Assembly (NCBI GenBank): GCA_021647765.1
Contig: JAKIUD010000001.1
Location: 62,001 to 126,000, forward strand
Reading direction: 5' to 3'
Origin: Desulfuromusa sp.
Lineage (GTDB): Bacteria; Desulfobacterota; Desulfuromonadia; Desulfuromonadales; Geopsychrobacteraceae
DNA length: 64,000 nt
This document shows, in pieces, positions 53,992 through 63,787 of the stretch. A program made the translations under genes and the position numbers. Below the pieces are notes generated by a model. That model had not been told where the DNA came from. It made no database searches and was given only the letters and a program-made list of their open reading frames with translations. Each line of letters starts with the position of its first letter. Position 1 is the stretch's first letter.

Positions 53992-55230
53992 ATGAATAAT
54001 ATGATGCCCAAAATCCTTTTTACCGATGCTGAGAGGGAGACTCTTGACTCATTACAGGATTTACTCATAGATGAAAATTGGGATTGCTACTATGTTTCCA
54101 GTGTCGGAGAGGCGTTAGAAGTTCTGCATGCAAAAGAAATTGATCTGGTCGTTACTGATGTCACGTTACCGGATATGGATGGTGTTGAATTCGTGTCTGA
54201 AATCCGCAACCGCTATCCCAGCACTATCCGGATGTTCCTGACCAGCTTTAGCAAGCAGGAAAACATCATCAAAGCTCTGGCAGAAGGATTGACTCAGCAC
54301 ATCATTCCCAAACCCTGGATAGACCAGGAACTAAAAGAGATCATCCACAGCGCCTTACGCCAGAGCACTCAACAAAAAAAACACAGCCCTGAATTTCAGG
54401 TTCTGATTAATTCAATCCCGCTACTCCCCGCGCTACCGGAAAGTTATTCCAATGTTCGTTCCTGTATTGTTGGGGATGAAGTCGATATCGAAACGATGGC
54501 AAATTATATCAATCAGGATGTTGCCATCTCCAGCGCACTGTTACATTGGGCAAACTCAGCCCTTTTTGGACAGCGCTTTCAAGTTGACACCATTAAAAAA
54601 GCGATCATTGTTCTTGGCACGGATATCGTTGAAAATCTTATTTTGTCCGAATCGGTCAATCGGATCATTGCCGGAAAGCTTCCCCATATAAAGGGGTTTG
54701 ACTTCGGCAAATTTAAAAAGCATTCGATGGCAACTGCAGTTATCTCAAGACTTTTACTCAAATCATTACTGCCCACAGATTCTGACCAGCATGATCGTGC
54801 TTTTGTCGCCGGTCTTTTACATGACATGGGAAAATTAGTGGCGGCAACCTACTTCACTGCTCAATTTGAAAAAGCGATTGAATTGGCAAAACGAAGAAGG
54901 TGCCCCTTAACTGAGACTGAAAAGGAAATCTACGCAACAGATCATGCCGAGTTGGGTAGTTTTCTTGCCGAATGGTGGAATCTACCACCTTTCATCATCA
55001 GTGTAATCTCCTGTCACCATCAACCCAGTTCTACCCCTATTGAGCAGGATATCATTGCTGCAGCTTATGTTGCGAATCTGCTCAGTTACCAGTTTCATTT
55101 CGGTTCAAATGGTGATACCTGTCTGCGTGAAATTTCTGCTGAATACCGGGAGAAATTTTATCTCAATGAAGAGGCAAATGAAATTCTCCGGAACCAAACC
55201 GAAGACACTATTCGGGCACTTGTCCGTTAA
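53992..55230 (+). CDS. Response regulator with HDOD output domain
   Basis: The 412-residue protein has a receiver domain (about 7-125, phospho-acceptor Asp in LVVTDVTLPDMDG) and an HDOD domain (about 140-400, with LPALPESYSNVR and the HD-like AFVAGLLHDMGKLV). HDOD proteins act in signalling, often with chemotaxis or cyclic-di-GMP paths. The start at 53992 follows AGGAAAGG with seven bases between. The partner kinase is not in the window. Confidence 0.88.
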   Translation: MNNMMPKILFTDAERETLDSLQDLLIDENWDCYYVSSVGEALEVLHAKEIDLVVTDVTLPDMDGVEFVSEIRNRYPSTIRMFLTSFSKQENIIKALAEGLTQHIIPKPWIDQELKEIIHSALRQSTQQKKHSPEFQVLINSIPLLPALPESYSNVRSCIVGDEVDIETMANYINQDVAISSALLHWANSALFGQRFQVDTIKKAIIVLGTDIVENLILSESVNRIIAGKLPHIKGFDFGKFKKHSMATAVISRLLLKSLLPTDSDQHDRAFVAGLLHDMGKLVAATYFTAQFEKAIELAKRRRCPLTETEKEIYATDHAELGSFLAEWWNLPPFIISVISCHHQPSSTPIEQDIIAAAYVANLLSYQFHFGSNGDTCLREISAEYREKFYLNEEANEILRNQTEDTIRALVR

Positions 55231-55344
55231 TAACCTTTTTCCTGCTTCATAAGCAACTCTGCTGAAAGAGTCGTCAACGGCTTCCTCTGCAAAATAGATA
55301 CACACCCTTATTGCACGATCCTTTATAAAATCTTACAATTAAGT

Positions 55345-55373
55345 TTGACTAACTATAGAATACTCGGCATAAT
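55345..55373 (+). promoter_or_regulatory. Promoter of the GGDEF/EAL response regulator gene
   Basis: TTGACT (55345-55350) and CATAAT (55368-55373) are 17 bases apart, about 50 bases before the preferred start. Confidence 0.6.
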
Positions 55374-55421
55374 ACTGTCCTGGTTCAGATGAAGCTACAA
55401 TATTCTAAAAGGTGCTTATTA

Positions 55422-57608
55422 ATGGCGCAGCGTAGAAATCAAATTATCCTGACAATTGATGACGAAGAAAATATTCGAGACAGTTTTCGAATGTTTTTGG
55501 AAGATTACGATTATCAGGTTCTGGAGGCAAGAAACGGTCGGGAAGGGCTGGAGATTTTTGCCCAGGAAAAACCGGATTTAGTCATCTGCGACCTACGTAT
55601 GCCAGAAGTTGATGGTCTTGAGGTGATCGAAAAAATCACCCAGGATTCCCCCGACACGCCAATTATTGTTGTATCAGGAACAGGAATTATTGGTGATGCC
55701 ATCGAAGCAATCCGCTGTGGCGCATGGAATTACCTGCTAAAACCGATCCAGGATATGTCTGTTCTCCTCCACGCCATAAACCAGGCAACTGAACGTGCCC
55801 GCCTAATTGTTGAAAATCGTGCCTACCAGGAACACTTGGAAGAAGAAGTCACCAAACGAACCCTGGCATTACAAAAAGCCATCAAAGATCTCAACAAATC
55901 ACACCTGAAATTAAAAGTTAGTGAACAAAAATATCGGGTTATTTTTGATAATCTGCAGGATGTCTACCTGGAGATGCACTTTGATGGAAAAGTGATAGAG
56001 ATCAGCCCATCAATTTCACATATTTCACAATATTATCGTGAAGACATCATTAATTCATCGATAGAACGGATATTTCCAAGTCTTCAGGATCGTGATCACT
56101 TATTTAACCAATTACGAACAGAAGGCAAAATATATGACTACGAACTCAACTTGCAGGACAAAGATAAAACTCAAATACCCTGTTCTTTAAATGCCAGTTA
56201 CCAGAAGGGGAAAGATCAGACAGAAGATAAAATTTGCGCAACTTTACGTGATGTAACTGACCGCAAGCAAGCCGAAGCAAGAATTAAACATCTTGCGTTT
56301 TACGATTCGCTAACAGGACTTCCTAACCGGCGCCTGCTGCTTGACCGGCTAGAACAGAATATTTCCCGCATCCGTCGTTCTAATCATTTTGGCGCCATGC
56401 TCTTTCTTGATCTGGATCGATTCAAAAACATCAATGATTCTCTCGGACACCCAATTGGCGACAGCTTACTACAAGAAGTTGCAAAACGTTTACTCCACGA
56501 CCTGCGTGCTGAAGATAGCGTTTCACGACTCGGGGGGGATGAATTTGTCATGCTCCTCTCCGATTTGGGAGATAACTCAATCAATGCTGCTGCAATAGCA
56601 CAACAGAAAGCAGAACATATAAAATTTCGACTGGCGGAAAAATATAATATTGATGGACACGAACTTCATGTCACACCGAGTATCGGTGTTGCTATGTTTC
56701 CTTCAGACAGAAACAATCCGGAAACGGGGGATGACATCCTCCGCTATGCAGATACGGCAATGTATCGTGCCAAAGATGATGGTCGAGATACGATACGATT
56801 CTTCCTGCCAAGCATGCAGGCTGCTGCAGACAGTCGGCTGGCTGTAGAGAAGGAGTTACGTTACGCCCTTGAACGGGATGAACTTTCTTTATATTTCCAA
56901 CCACAAGTCAATGGCAAAGGTGAAATTCTTGGTGCAGAAACGTTAGCGCGCTGGATACACCCGGAGAAAGGCTTTATTTCTCCCGCGACTTTTATCCCCA
57001 TTGCAGAGGCAACTGGCTTGATTCTACCAATCGGAGAATGGGTATTACAGACAGCTTGCGAACATTTAAAAGCATGGAGTGACAGTGGAATCGCGGTTAA
57101 CCACCTTGCTGTAAATGTCAGTCCACGCCAATTTCGCCAACCAAATTTTGTCAATCAAGTGGAAAATATTCTTGCGCAAACCGGCGCAGACCCAACCCAA
57201 CTAGGACTTGAACTAACCGAAGGGATGGTGATTGACAACATTTCGGATACCATTGAAAAAATGAAAGCACTTAAAAACCTCGGCATCGAATTATCAATTG
57301 ATGATTTTGGCACAGGATATTCCTCACTGACCTACCTAAAAAAAATGCCTCTAGATATCTTGAAAATTGATCAATCTTTTGTCCGTGACATTGAAACAGA
57401 TGTCAACGATGCTGCAATTGTCGATACAATTATTTCTATGGCAACCCACCTGGATCTTAAAGTGATCGCCGAGGGGGTAGAAACCAAATTTGAACTTGAA
57501 TTTCTAGAAGAAAAAGGTTGCCCCCTCTACCAGGGATATTTTTTCAGTAAACCAGTCCCAAATGAACAATTCATTAAACTTCTAAAAGCTGGAACAACTT
57601 TCTGTTAG
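55422..57608 (+). CDS. Response regulator with PAS, GGDEF and EAL domains
   Basis: The 728-residue protein has a receiver domain (about 5-125, Asp in LVICDLRMPEVDG), a short coiled coil, a PAS domain (about 165-290), GGDEF (about 300-470, intact RLGGDEFVMLL) and EAL (about 475-728). The EAL motif reads ETL (GAETLARW), with DDFGTGYSSL intact. It may make or break cyclic di-GMP; both centres look usable. The start at 55422 follows AAGGTG; an ATG at 55389 is possible. Confidence 0.92.
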   Translation: MAQRRNQIILTIDDEENIRDSFRMFLEDYDYQVLEARNGREGLEIFAQEKPDLVICDLRMPEVDGLEVIEKITQDSPDTPIIVVSGTGIIGDAIEAIRCGAWNYLLKPIQDMSVLLHAINQATERARLIVENRAYQEHLEEEVTKRTLALQKAIKDLNKSHLKLKVSEQKYRVIFDNLQDVYLEMHFDGKVIEISPSISHISQYYREDIINSSIERIFPSLQDRDHLFNQLRTEGKIYDYELNLQDKDKTQIPCSLNASYQKGKDQTEDKICATLRDVTDRKQAEARIKHLAFYDSLTGLPNRRLLLDRLEQNISRIRRSNHFGAMLFLDLDRFKNINDSLGHPIGDSLLQEVAKRLLHDLRAEDSVSRLGGDEFVMLLSDLGDNSINAAAIAQQKAEHIKFRLAEKYNIDGHELHVTPSIGVAMFPSDRNNPETGDDILRYADTAMYRAKDDGRDTIRFFLPSMQAAADSRLAVEKELRYALERDELSLYFQPQVNGKGEILGAETLARWIHPEKGFISPATFIPIAEATGLILPIGEWVLQTACEHLKAWSDSGIAVNHLAVNVSPRQFRQPNFVNQVENILAQTGADPTQLGLELTEGMVIDNISDTIEKMKALKNLGIELSIDDFGTGYSSLTYLKKMPLDILKIDQSFVRDIETDVNDAAIVDTIISMATHLDLKVIAEGVETKFELEFLEEKGCPLYQGYFFSKPVPNEQFIKLLKAGTTFC

Positions 57609-57844
57609 GAGCTATTAACAAATAGCGTGGCTAATATTGCGCTGAGATGCAAAATACTTATGTTACTTAGCTATAACTCATTAGCGTTGAATAGTATTTA
57701 CCTACCCAACAACTTTAAAGCGCCAAAATCCTCCTCTGTATTTCCTATCCGTAACACGACAAAATATGGTATCAACTGCAATCATAATTTATGAAATGCG
57801 CAATCAAACAAACACGATGAATAAAACTATGCGGAGGAGATTCT

Positions 57845-58369
57845 ATGAGCACGCAAGAAATCGTCAAAATGAAAACCAACAAAGGGCTGATCGTTATTGA
57901 ACTCAACTCCGAAAAAGCCCCTATCAGCACTGAAAATTTTCTTAATTATGTTCGAGAAGGTTTTTATGAACAGACAATTTTTCACCGGGTTATTCCTAAC
58001 TTTATGATTCAATGTGGCGGCTTTACTTCTGAAATGGCTCAGAAAAAAACTCGGGCTGAAATCAAAAATGAGGCCGACAACGGATTGAAAAATCTTCGTG
58101 GTTCACTTGCCATGGCGCGCACCCAGGTGGTTGATAGTGCCAGCAGTCAGTTCTTTATTAATTTAGCTGACAACGATTTTCTCAACCATCAGGGAAAAAC
58201 CCCAACCGGTTACGGTTATGCTGTTTTTGGACAAGTGACTGAGGGAATGGACGTGGTGGACGAAATTGCCAAAGTCAGTACGGAAAACAGCGGCCATCAC
58301 CAGGATGTTCCAAAAGAGGCTGTTATTATTGAAAGTATGTCAATCGAAAAATCCAGCAGCAGCTCGTAA
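57845..58369 (+). CDS. Cyclophilin-type peptidyl-prolyl isomerase
   Basis: The 174-residue protein is of PpiB type: FHRVIPNFMIQCGGFT (about 44-59) with the catalytic Arg, and the SASSQFFINLADNDFLN motif (about 99-115). No signal peptide is seen, so it is cytosolic. A strong GGAGGAGATTCT site precedes the ATG. aguA begins 20 bases later. Confidence 0.93.
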   Translation: MSTQEIVKMKTNKGLIVIELNSEKAPISTENFLNYVREGFYEQTIFHRVIPNFMIQCGGFTSEMAQKKTRAEIKNEADNGLKNLRGSLAMARTQVVDSASSQFFINLADNDFLNHQGKTPTGYGYAVFGQVTEGMDVVDEIAKVSTENSGHHQDVPKEAVIIESMSIEKSSSSS

Positions 58370-58389
58370 CTTTTACAAGAGCATCAAAT

Positions 58390-59430
58390 ATGGGGTATCG
58401 TCTCTCAACCACACGTCGGCTCCCTGCAGAATGGGAGCCACAGGATGCAATTTTACTGGCTTGGCCACATGAACAGACCGATTGGCAGTCGATTCTTAAT
58501 CAAGTCACAAAAGTCTATATCGAATTAATTCGCCAGATTGTCCGCTTCGAAAAAGTTGTCATAATCGCACCAGAGCCCGATATTGTTCGCGACACTCTCA
58601 AAAAAGAATCCATTATTTCTTCTAATATTTCTCTACACAAAATCGACACCAATGACACTTGGATACGCGATTTTGGACCAATAACCATTTACACCAACGG
58701 TCACCCACAGTTACTTGATTTCACCTTTACTGGTTGGGGATCAAAATTTCCAGCTGAGAAAGATAATCAGGCGACCCGGGAACTGCATGACACAGGAATA
58801 CTTAAGAAAGGACAAAGATATCCTACAAACCTGGTATTGGAAGGAGGCAGCATAGAAAGTGATGGATCCGGCACACTATTGACAACATCGACATGTCTGC
58901 TCAATCCGAACCGCAATCCACATCTTGACAGAAAAGGGCTGGAAGCAGAATTTTCAAAACTGCTGGGGTCAAATTATTTCCTCTGGCTCGACTACGGCTG
59001 GCTGGCTGGGGATGATACCGACTCCCACATTGATACCTTGGCTCGATTGTGTCCAAATGAGACCATTCTTTATATCCATTGCACTGATCTGGAGGATGAA
59101 CATTATCTTGAACTGAAAAAAATGGAAACTCAGCTCAAACAATTCAGGACGAAAAACGGACAACCTTATCGCCTCCTCCCTCTCCCCATGCCTCTAGCCT
59201 GTTACGATGATGATGAGCGGCTACCTGCATCCTATGCAAATTTTCTGATCATAAACAGCGCAATCCTTGTTCCAACCTATAGTGATCCAACCGATACCCT
59301 GGCACTAAAAACCATCGGCAAAGCATTCCCAAAACGGGAAATTATCGGTATTGATTGTCGTCCATTGATCAAGCAACATGGGTCTCTACACTGTATTTCC
59401 ATGCAACTTCCGCAAGGAGTCCTAGCATGA
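58390..59430 (+). CDS. aguA: Agmatine deiminase
   Basis: This 346-residue protein of the guanidino-modifying fold turns agmatine into N-carbamoylputrescine. Motifs: PAEWEPQDAILLAWPHEQTD at the start, LVLEGGSIESDGSGTLLTT (about 152-170), DTDSHIDTLARL and the catalytic Cys in HGSLHCISMQLPQG (about 330-343). Its stop overlaps the aguB ATG (ATGA). Confidence 0.95.
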   Translation: MGYRLSTTRRLPAEWEPQDAILLAWPHEQTDWQSILNQVTKVYIELIRQIVRFEKVVIIAPEPDIVRDTLKKESIISSNISLHKIDTNDTWIRDFGPITIYTNGHPQLLDFTFTGWGSKFPAEKDNQATRELHDTGILKKGQRYPTNLVLEGGSIESDGSGTLLTTSTCLLNPNRNPHLDRKGLEAEFSKLLGSNYFLWLDYGWLAGDDTDSHIDTLARLCPNETILYIHCTDLEDEHYLELKKMETQLKQFRTKNGQPYRLLPLPMPLACYDDDERLPASYANFLIINSAILVPTYSDPTDTLALKTIGKAFPKREIIGIDCRPLIKQHGSLHCISMQLPQGVLA

Positions 59431-60311
59431 ACATCTTAAAGGTTGCTTTGATACAACAAAGCTGTGTTAACAATCACCGGGAAAATATTGAGAATAGTTG
59501 CCAACGAATTTTTCAAGCGGCGGCACAAGGAGCTGAACTGGTTATTTTACAGGAGCTACATAGCAGTCACTATTTCTGTCAAACAGAAGATATTGCTAAC
59601 TTTGACCAGGCTGAAAACATCCCCGGAGAGACAACACTGAGATTTGCCACCTTGGCAAAAAAACTGGGAATCGTTCTGGTTATCTCACTATTTGAAAAAC
59701 GGATGCCAGGGATATACCACAATACCGCCGTGGTTCTGGAAAAAGACGGTAACATCGCAGGAACCTATCAAAAAATGCACATCCCTGACGATCCAGGCTA
59801 TCATGAAAAGTTTTATTTCACCCCCGGTGATCTTGGATTTAACCCCATTACAACTTCAGTCGGGAAACTGGGAGTTATGGTCTGCTGGGATCAATGGTAC
59901 CCTGAAGCAGCCCGGTTGATGGCTCTGGCAGGTGCGGAAGTCCTTATTTATCCTACCGCTATTGGCTATGATCCAACGGACAATCCGCAGGAACAACAAC
60001 GTCAGTTGGCAGCATGGATAGTGGTGCAACAAGGGCATGCTATTGCCAATGGAATCCCGGTTGTTGCTGTAAATCGAGTTGGTTTTGAAGCTGACCCAAG
60101 TGAAACTACCAGTGGGATAATTTTCTGGGGGAACAGTTTTGTTGTTGGATGTCAGGGGGAAATTCTTGGTCAGGCAAGTGCAAACAAGGAAGAACTTTTA
60201 TGTGTCAATATCAACCTTGATCAAAGTGAAAAAGTTAGACAGATCTGGCCGTTTTTCCGTGACCGACGCATTGATCAGTATCAAGAGATACTGAAACGCT
60301 TTCGTGATTAA
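59427..60311 (+). CDS. aguB: N-carbamoylputrescine amidase
   Basis: The 294-residue nitrilase-family enzyme makes putrescine, CO2 and ammonia from N-carbamoylputrescine. The catalytic Glu, Lys and Cys are in LQELHSSHYF, YQKMHIPDDPGYHEKFYF and MVCWDQWYPEAARL. It starts in the four-base overlap with aguA, so the two make putrescine from agmatine. A dispersed repeat (copy 6) follows. Confidence 0.95.
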   Translation: MNILKVALIQQSCVNNHRENIENSCQRIFQAAAQGAELVILQELHSSHYFCQTEDIANFDQAENIPGETTLRFATLAKKLGIVLVISLFEKRMPGIYHNTAVVLEKDGNIAGTYQKMHIPDDPGYHEKFYFTPGDLGFNPITTSVGKLGVMVCWDQWYPEAARLMALAGAEVLIYPTAIGYDPTDNPQEQQRQLAAWIVVQQGHAIANGIPVVAVNRVGFEADPSETTSGIIFWGNSFVVGCQGEILGQASANKEELLCVNINLDQSEKVRQIWPFFRDRRIDQYQEILKRFRD

Positions 60312-60325
60312 ATCTCAGGTTAAAA

Positions 60326-60505
60326 AGGGCGCTAGTTCTAGCAGTATTGCGGTGAACTCGGGACTGTCCTCAGCACCATCGGGGGCTGTCCCGAAGTTTA
60401 CGAGCCACGAAGAACTGCACTGGTTTGCGCCGCAAAAGACTGGGACAGCCCCCATGCGGGGACAGTCCCGGTTTTGCTGCAAAGTTCCTTAAACTAGCGC
60501 CATTC
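60326..60505 (+). repeat. Dispersed GGGACAGTCCC element, copy 6
   Basis: It runs from GGGCGCTAGTTCTAG to CCTTAAACTAGCGCCATTC, with both hairpin pairs and the core GTTTACGAGCCACGAAGAA. It lies between the convergent genes aguB and metK. The right end gives the best preserved terminal repeat. Confidence 0.9.
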
Positions 60506-60538
60506 AGAACTCACCCTTTTTTTAAAATAGACAGTTCT

Positions 60539-61708
60539 TTAAAAACCAGCACGAAACCGAAGAGAATCAGACCGATCAGTCAATTCCCAGGTAAAATCAG
60601 GTAGTTCCCTACCAAAGTGACCATAGGCGGCGGTCAGCCGATAAATGGGTCGGAGCAGGTCAAGCTGCTCAATAATTGCAGCAGGACGCATATCAAATTC
60701 GTCCTGGACAATCTCAGCAATCTGGTTTGAGGGTATTTTACCTGTTCCAAAACTATTGATCATGACTGACACAGGTTCTGCAACACCAATTGCATAGGCT
60801 AGTTGAACTTCACATTTGCGCGCCAATCCCGCTGCAACAATATTTTTCGCAACATAGCGCGCCATGTAAGAGGCACTACGATCAACTTTGGATGGATCTT
60901 TACCGCTGAAGGCACCGCCACCGTGGGAACCTTGCCCACCATAGGTATCGACAATAATTTTTCGGCCGGTCAGACCACAATCCCCCATAGGCCCACCGAT
61001 AACAAAGCGCCCGGTTGGATTGATCAGATAACTGGTTTTATTATCAAGGAGATCAAGGGGAAGAACTGGCTTGATAACCTCTTCAATAACAGCTTCTTTC
61101 AGATCAGCATAGAGAACATCTGGATTATGTTGAGTCGAAATAACAACGGTATCAATCCGGGTAGGCTTGTCATCAATATACTGAATTGATACTTGAGATT
61201 TACTGTCAGGACGTAGAAAATCAAGCTGTCCACTCTTGCGCACATCTGCCAGTTTCTGGGTCAGTTTATGGGCAAAAGTAATGGGCATTGGCATCAATTC
61301 AGGAGTTTCATTACAGGCAAAACCAAACATCAAGCCTTGGTCTCCTGCACCCTGCTCGGTAAACAGCCCTTCCCCTTCACTCACTCCCTGGGAAATATCG
61401 GGAGATTGTTGATCAATCGAAGTCAGAACTGCACAAGTTTTATAATCAAACCCGATGGCCGAATCATTATAACCAATCTCTTTGATGGTTTGCCGGACAA
61501 TCGCGGGCAAATCCGCATAGGCGGTGGTAGTAATTTCTCCAGCAATAATTGCCATCCCTGTTGTCACCAATGTCTCACATGCGACCCGGGCTCTTGGATC
61601 CTGCTCAAGAATGGCATCAAGAACAGCATCAGAAATCTGGTCAGCAACTTTGTCGGGATGGCCTTCCCCCACGGATTCTGAAGTAAATAAAAAATCGGTC
61701 ATTGGCAT
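60539..61708 (-). CDS. metK: S-adenosylmethionine synthetase
   Basis: The 389-residue enzyme makes S-adenosylmethionine from methionine and ATP. Motifs are FTSESVGEGHPDKVADQISD (about 7-26), GAGDQGLMFGFA (about 118-129) and GGGAFSGKDPSKVDRSA (about 264-280). It lies downstream of ptsI by 36 bases, too little for a SAM riboswitch. Confidence 0.97.
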   Translation of the reverse strand: MPMTDFLFTSESVGEGHPDKVADQISDAVLDAILEQDPRARVACETLVTTGMAIIAGEITTTAYADLPAIVRQTIKEIGYNDSAIGFDYKTCAVLTSIDQQSPDISQGVSEGEGLFTEQGAGDQGLMFGFACNETPELMPMPITFAHKLTQKLADVRKSGQLDFLRPDSKSQVSIQYIDDKPTRIDTVVISTQHNPDVLYADLKEAVIEEVIKPVLPLDLLDNKTSYLINPTGRFVIGGPMGDCGLTGRKIIVDTYGGQGSHGGGAFSGKDPSKVDRSASYMARYVAKNIVAAGLARKCEVQLAYAIGVAEPVSVMINSFGTGKIPSNQIAEIVQDEFDMRPAAIIEQLDLLRPIYRLTAAYGHFGRELPDFTWELTDRSDSLRFRAGF

Positions 61709-61744
61709 TTGTATCTATCCTTTCCTTCTTCTATACCGTTATCG

Positions 61745-63520
61745 TTATATCAATGGTTGCGCAAAAATATCAGGCAATCGGTTGCGCATTTCATTCTCAA
61801 TCATTATCGAAACTTCTTTGCTGGTCGACAGTGATAATAATTTATCAACCAGAAGTTCTCCATCTTGTTTAGAAATCTGCCGCAATACCCGTTTAACCCG
61901 GGGAACACACGCAGGATTCATGGAGAGCTCATGCAACCCCAACCCAACTAATACCAACGTGTAAAGCGATTCACCAGCCATTTCACCGCAAATACAGACC
62001 TCAATACCAGCAGAATTTGCCGCATCACAAGTTGCTTTTAGTGCACGTAGAATTGCCGGATGTAACGGGTCATAAAGGTAAGCAACATGTTCATTCCCGC
62101 GATCAACTGCAAGAAAGTATTGTATCAGGTCATTGGTGCCAATAGAGAAAAAATCAACTTCCTGAGCTAATAAGGGAGCTATCATAACGGCAGATGGAGT
62201 CTCGATCATAATTCCGATAGCAAGACCGGAGTCATAGGCAACTCCTTCCCGATCCAACTCGGATTGAATCTCACTAAGAATTTGTTTGCAAGCTCTAATT
62301 TCAGCAACCCCACTGATCATGGGAAATAAGATGCGAACCCTTCCACAACTTGAGGCTCGTAATATAGCCCGCAGTTGAATTCTAAACAAATGACCCTCAT
62401 GGAGAGAAAATCGAATTGCTCGCAACCCCATTGCCGGATTAGCTTCATCTGCAAGATTCAATTCTGGGACAAACTTGTCTCCACCAATATCAAGGGTTCT
62501 AATTGTAACCAGCTCACCTTCTGCCTGCTGGAGAATTTTGCAATAGGCCTTGAACTGCTCTTCCTCATCGGGTGGCTCACTCCGACCAAGATAGAGGAAT
62601 TCAGTACGATAGAGCCCAATACCTTCAGCAGCATATTTTTTGGCCTGTTCAATATCACTGGCGATTTCCAGATTACCCCGCAAAGGAATATATATCTGAT
62701 CTATCGTAACAGAAGGGAGACCATAATAATTTTCAAGCTCTAGCTCCAGGTGTTCATAGTTTTTTTTTCGCTGAAGATATTCCTTAAGCGTCTCTTCTGA
62801 AGGTTTCAAAATAACGACGCCATTGGAACCATCGATAATAACTGACATCCCTTCAGAAACCATAGAGGTAATAGATTCCAACCCGACAACTGCGGGAATA
62901 TTCAGTGAACGAGCCAAGATGGCGGTGTGGGAGGTTCGCCCCCCCTTGTCCGTCATAAAACCAAGAATTTTAGAGCGATCCATCTGCATCGTTTCTGCTG
63001 GAGAGAGATCATGCGCAACTACCAATGATTTTTGCCCATTTTTCCCAATGGAACGTTCACCAACACCCGTGAGTATCCGCAACAGACGCTCCCCTACCGC
63101 ATCAACATCAGAATGCCTCTCACGCAGGTATTCATCATCAATTTTGTCAAATAGTGCTCGAAGTTGTTTAAGAACCTGCGACAAAGCTCCTTCTGCATTC
63201 ATCTGCCCACGTATCGCTTTTTTGGTTCCATCCACCAACATCTCATCCTCAAGAATGAGTAAATGGGTATCAAGAATATACAAATGTTCCCGCAGATGCT
63301 GTTGTTTGGAAACCGCCTGTTTGATTTTTTCTAGCTGCTCCCGGGCACGATCTACGGCTTGCTGAAAACGCACTAATTCAGCATCAACCTCTGCGGGTTC
63401 AATTAATGATTGATTGATCATAGGGCGTTGATCAAGCAGGCATATCTCCCCGACACTGATACCCGGAGAAACCCCTATTCCAACCAAATAAGTATCTTCA
63501 GAAACCTTAATCTTCTCCAA
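61745..63520 (-). CDS. ptsI: Phosphoenolpyruvate-protein phosphotransferase (EI)
   Basis: The 591-residue enzyme starts the PTS phosphate chain. The active His is in GGRTSHTAILARSLNIPAVV (about 187-206), and the PEP-binding half has LYRTEFLYLGR, GTNDLIQYFLAVDRGN and the Cys motif CICGEMAG. It overlaps ptsH by 14 bases. Confidence 0.95.
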   Translation of the reverse strand: MEKIKVSEDTYLVGIGVSPGISVGEICLLDQRPMINQSLIEPAEVDAELVRFQQAVDRAREQLEKIKQAVSKQQHLREHLYILDTHLLILEDEMLVDGTKKAIRGQMNAEGALSQVLKQLRALFDKIDDEYLRERHSDVDAVGERLLRILTGVGERSIGKNGQKSLVVAHDLSPAETMQMDRSKILGFMTDKGGRTSHTAILARSLNIPAVVGLESITSMVSEGMSVIIDGSNGVVILKPSEETLKEYLQRKKNYEHLELELENYYGLPSVTIDQIYIPLRGNLEIASDIEQAKKYAAEGIGLYRTEFLYLGRSEPPDEEEQFKAYCKILQQAEGELVTIRTLDIGGDKFVPELNLADEANPAMGLRAIRFSLHEGHLFRIQLRAILRASSCGRVRILFPMISGVAEIRACKQILSEIQSELDREGVAYDSGLAIGIMIETPSAVMIAPLLAQEVDFFSIGTNDLIQYFLAVDRGNEHVAYLYDPLHPAILRALKATCDAANSAGIEVCICGEMAGESLYTLVLVGLGLHELSMNPACVPRVKRVLRQISKQDGELLVDKLLSLSTSKEVSIMIENEMRNRLPDIFAQPLI

Positions 63521-63773
63521 ACCCAGCCTCGATTAATTCTGCAATAACATCCATTGCCTGTTGCTCATCATCACCTTCCACAACCACAGCAATGTCTGTC
63601 CCCTGCGGTGCAGCAAGGAGTAAAATTCCCATAATACTCTTTCCGTTCACTTCAATATCATCTTTGATCAGATTGACTTCAGAGTTAAACTTATTGGCCG
63701 TCTGAACAAATTGGGCAGCCGCCCGGGCATGTAATCCCAAACGATTTACTATTTTAAAATTACGATTTTGCAT
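63507..63773 (-). CDS. ptsH: HPr phosphocarrier protein
   Basis: The 88-residue protein has the phosphorylated His in NRLGLHARAAAQFV (about residue 15) and the Ser-46 region NGKSIMGILLLAAPQGT, so it may be a target of HPr kinase. The ATG at 63773 gives the standard start MQNRNFKIVNRLG. Confidence 0.95.
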   Translation of the reverse strand: MQNRNFKIVNRLGLHARAAAQFVQTANKFNSEVNLIKDDIEVNGKSIMGILLLAAPQGTDIAVVVEGDDEQQAMDVIAELIEAGFGED

Positions 63774-63787
63774 ATTTTTTTTACCCC

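Noticed and set aside
161..60505. The GGGACAGTCCC repeats as a CRISPR array
   Set aside because: Copies are kilobases apart, occur in both orientations and have no regular spacers or cas genes nearby.
60512..61745. SAM riboswitch in front of metK or ahcY
   Set aside because: Only 36 bases separate ptsI and metK, and the short gap before ahcY (about 70 bases) has no SAM aptamer pattern.
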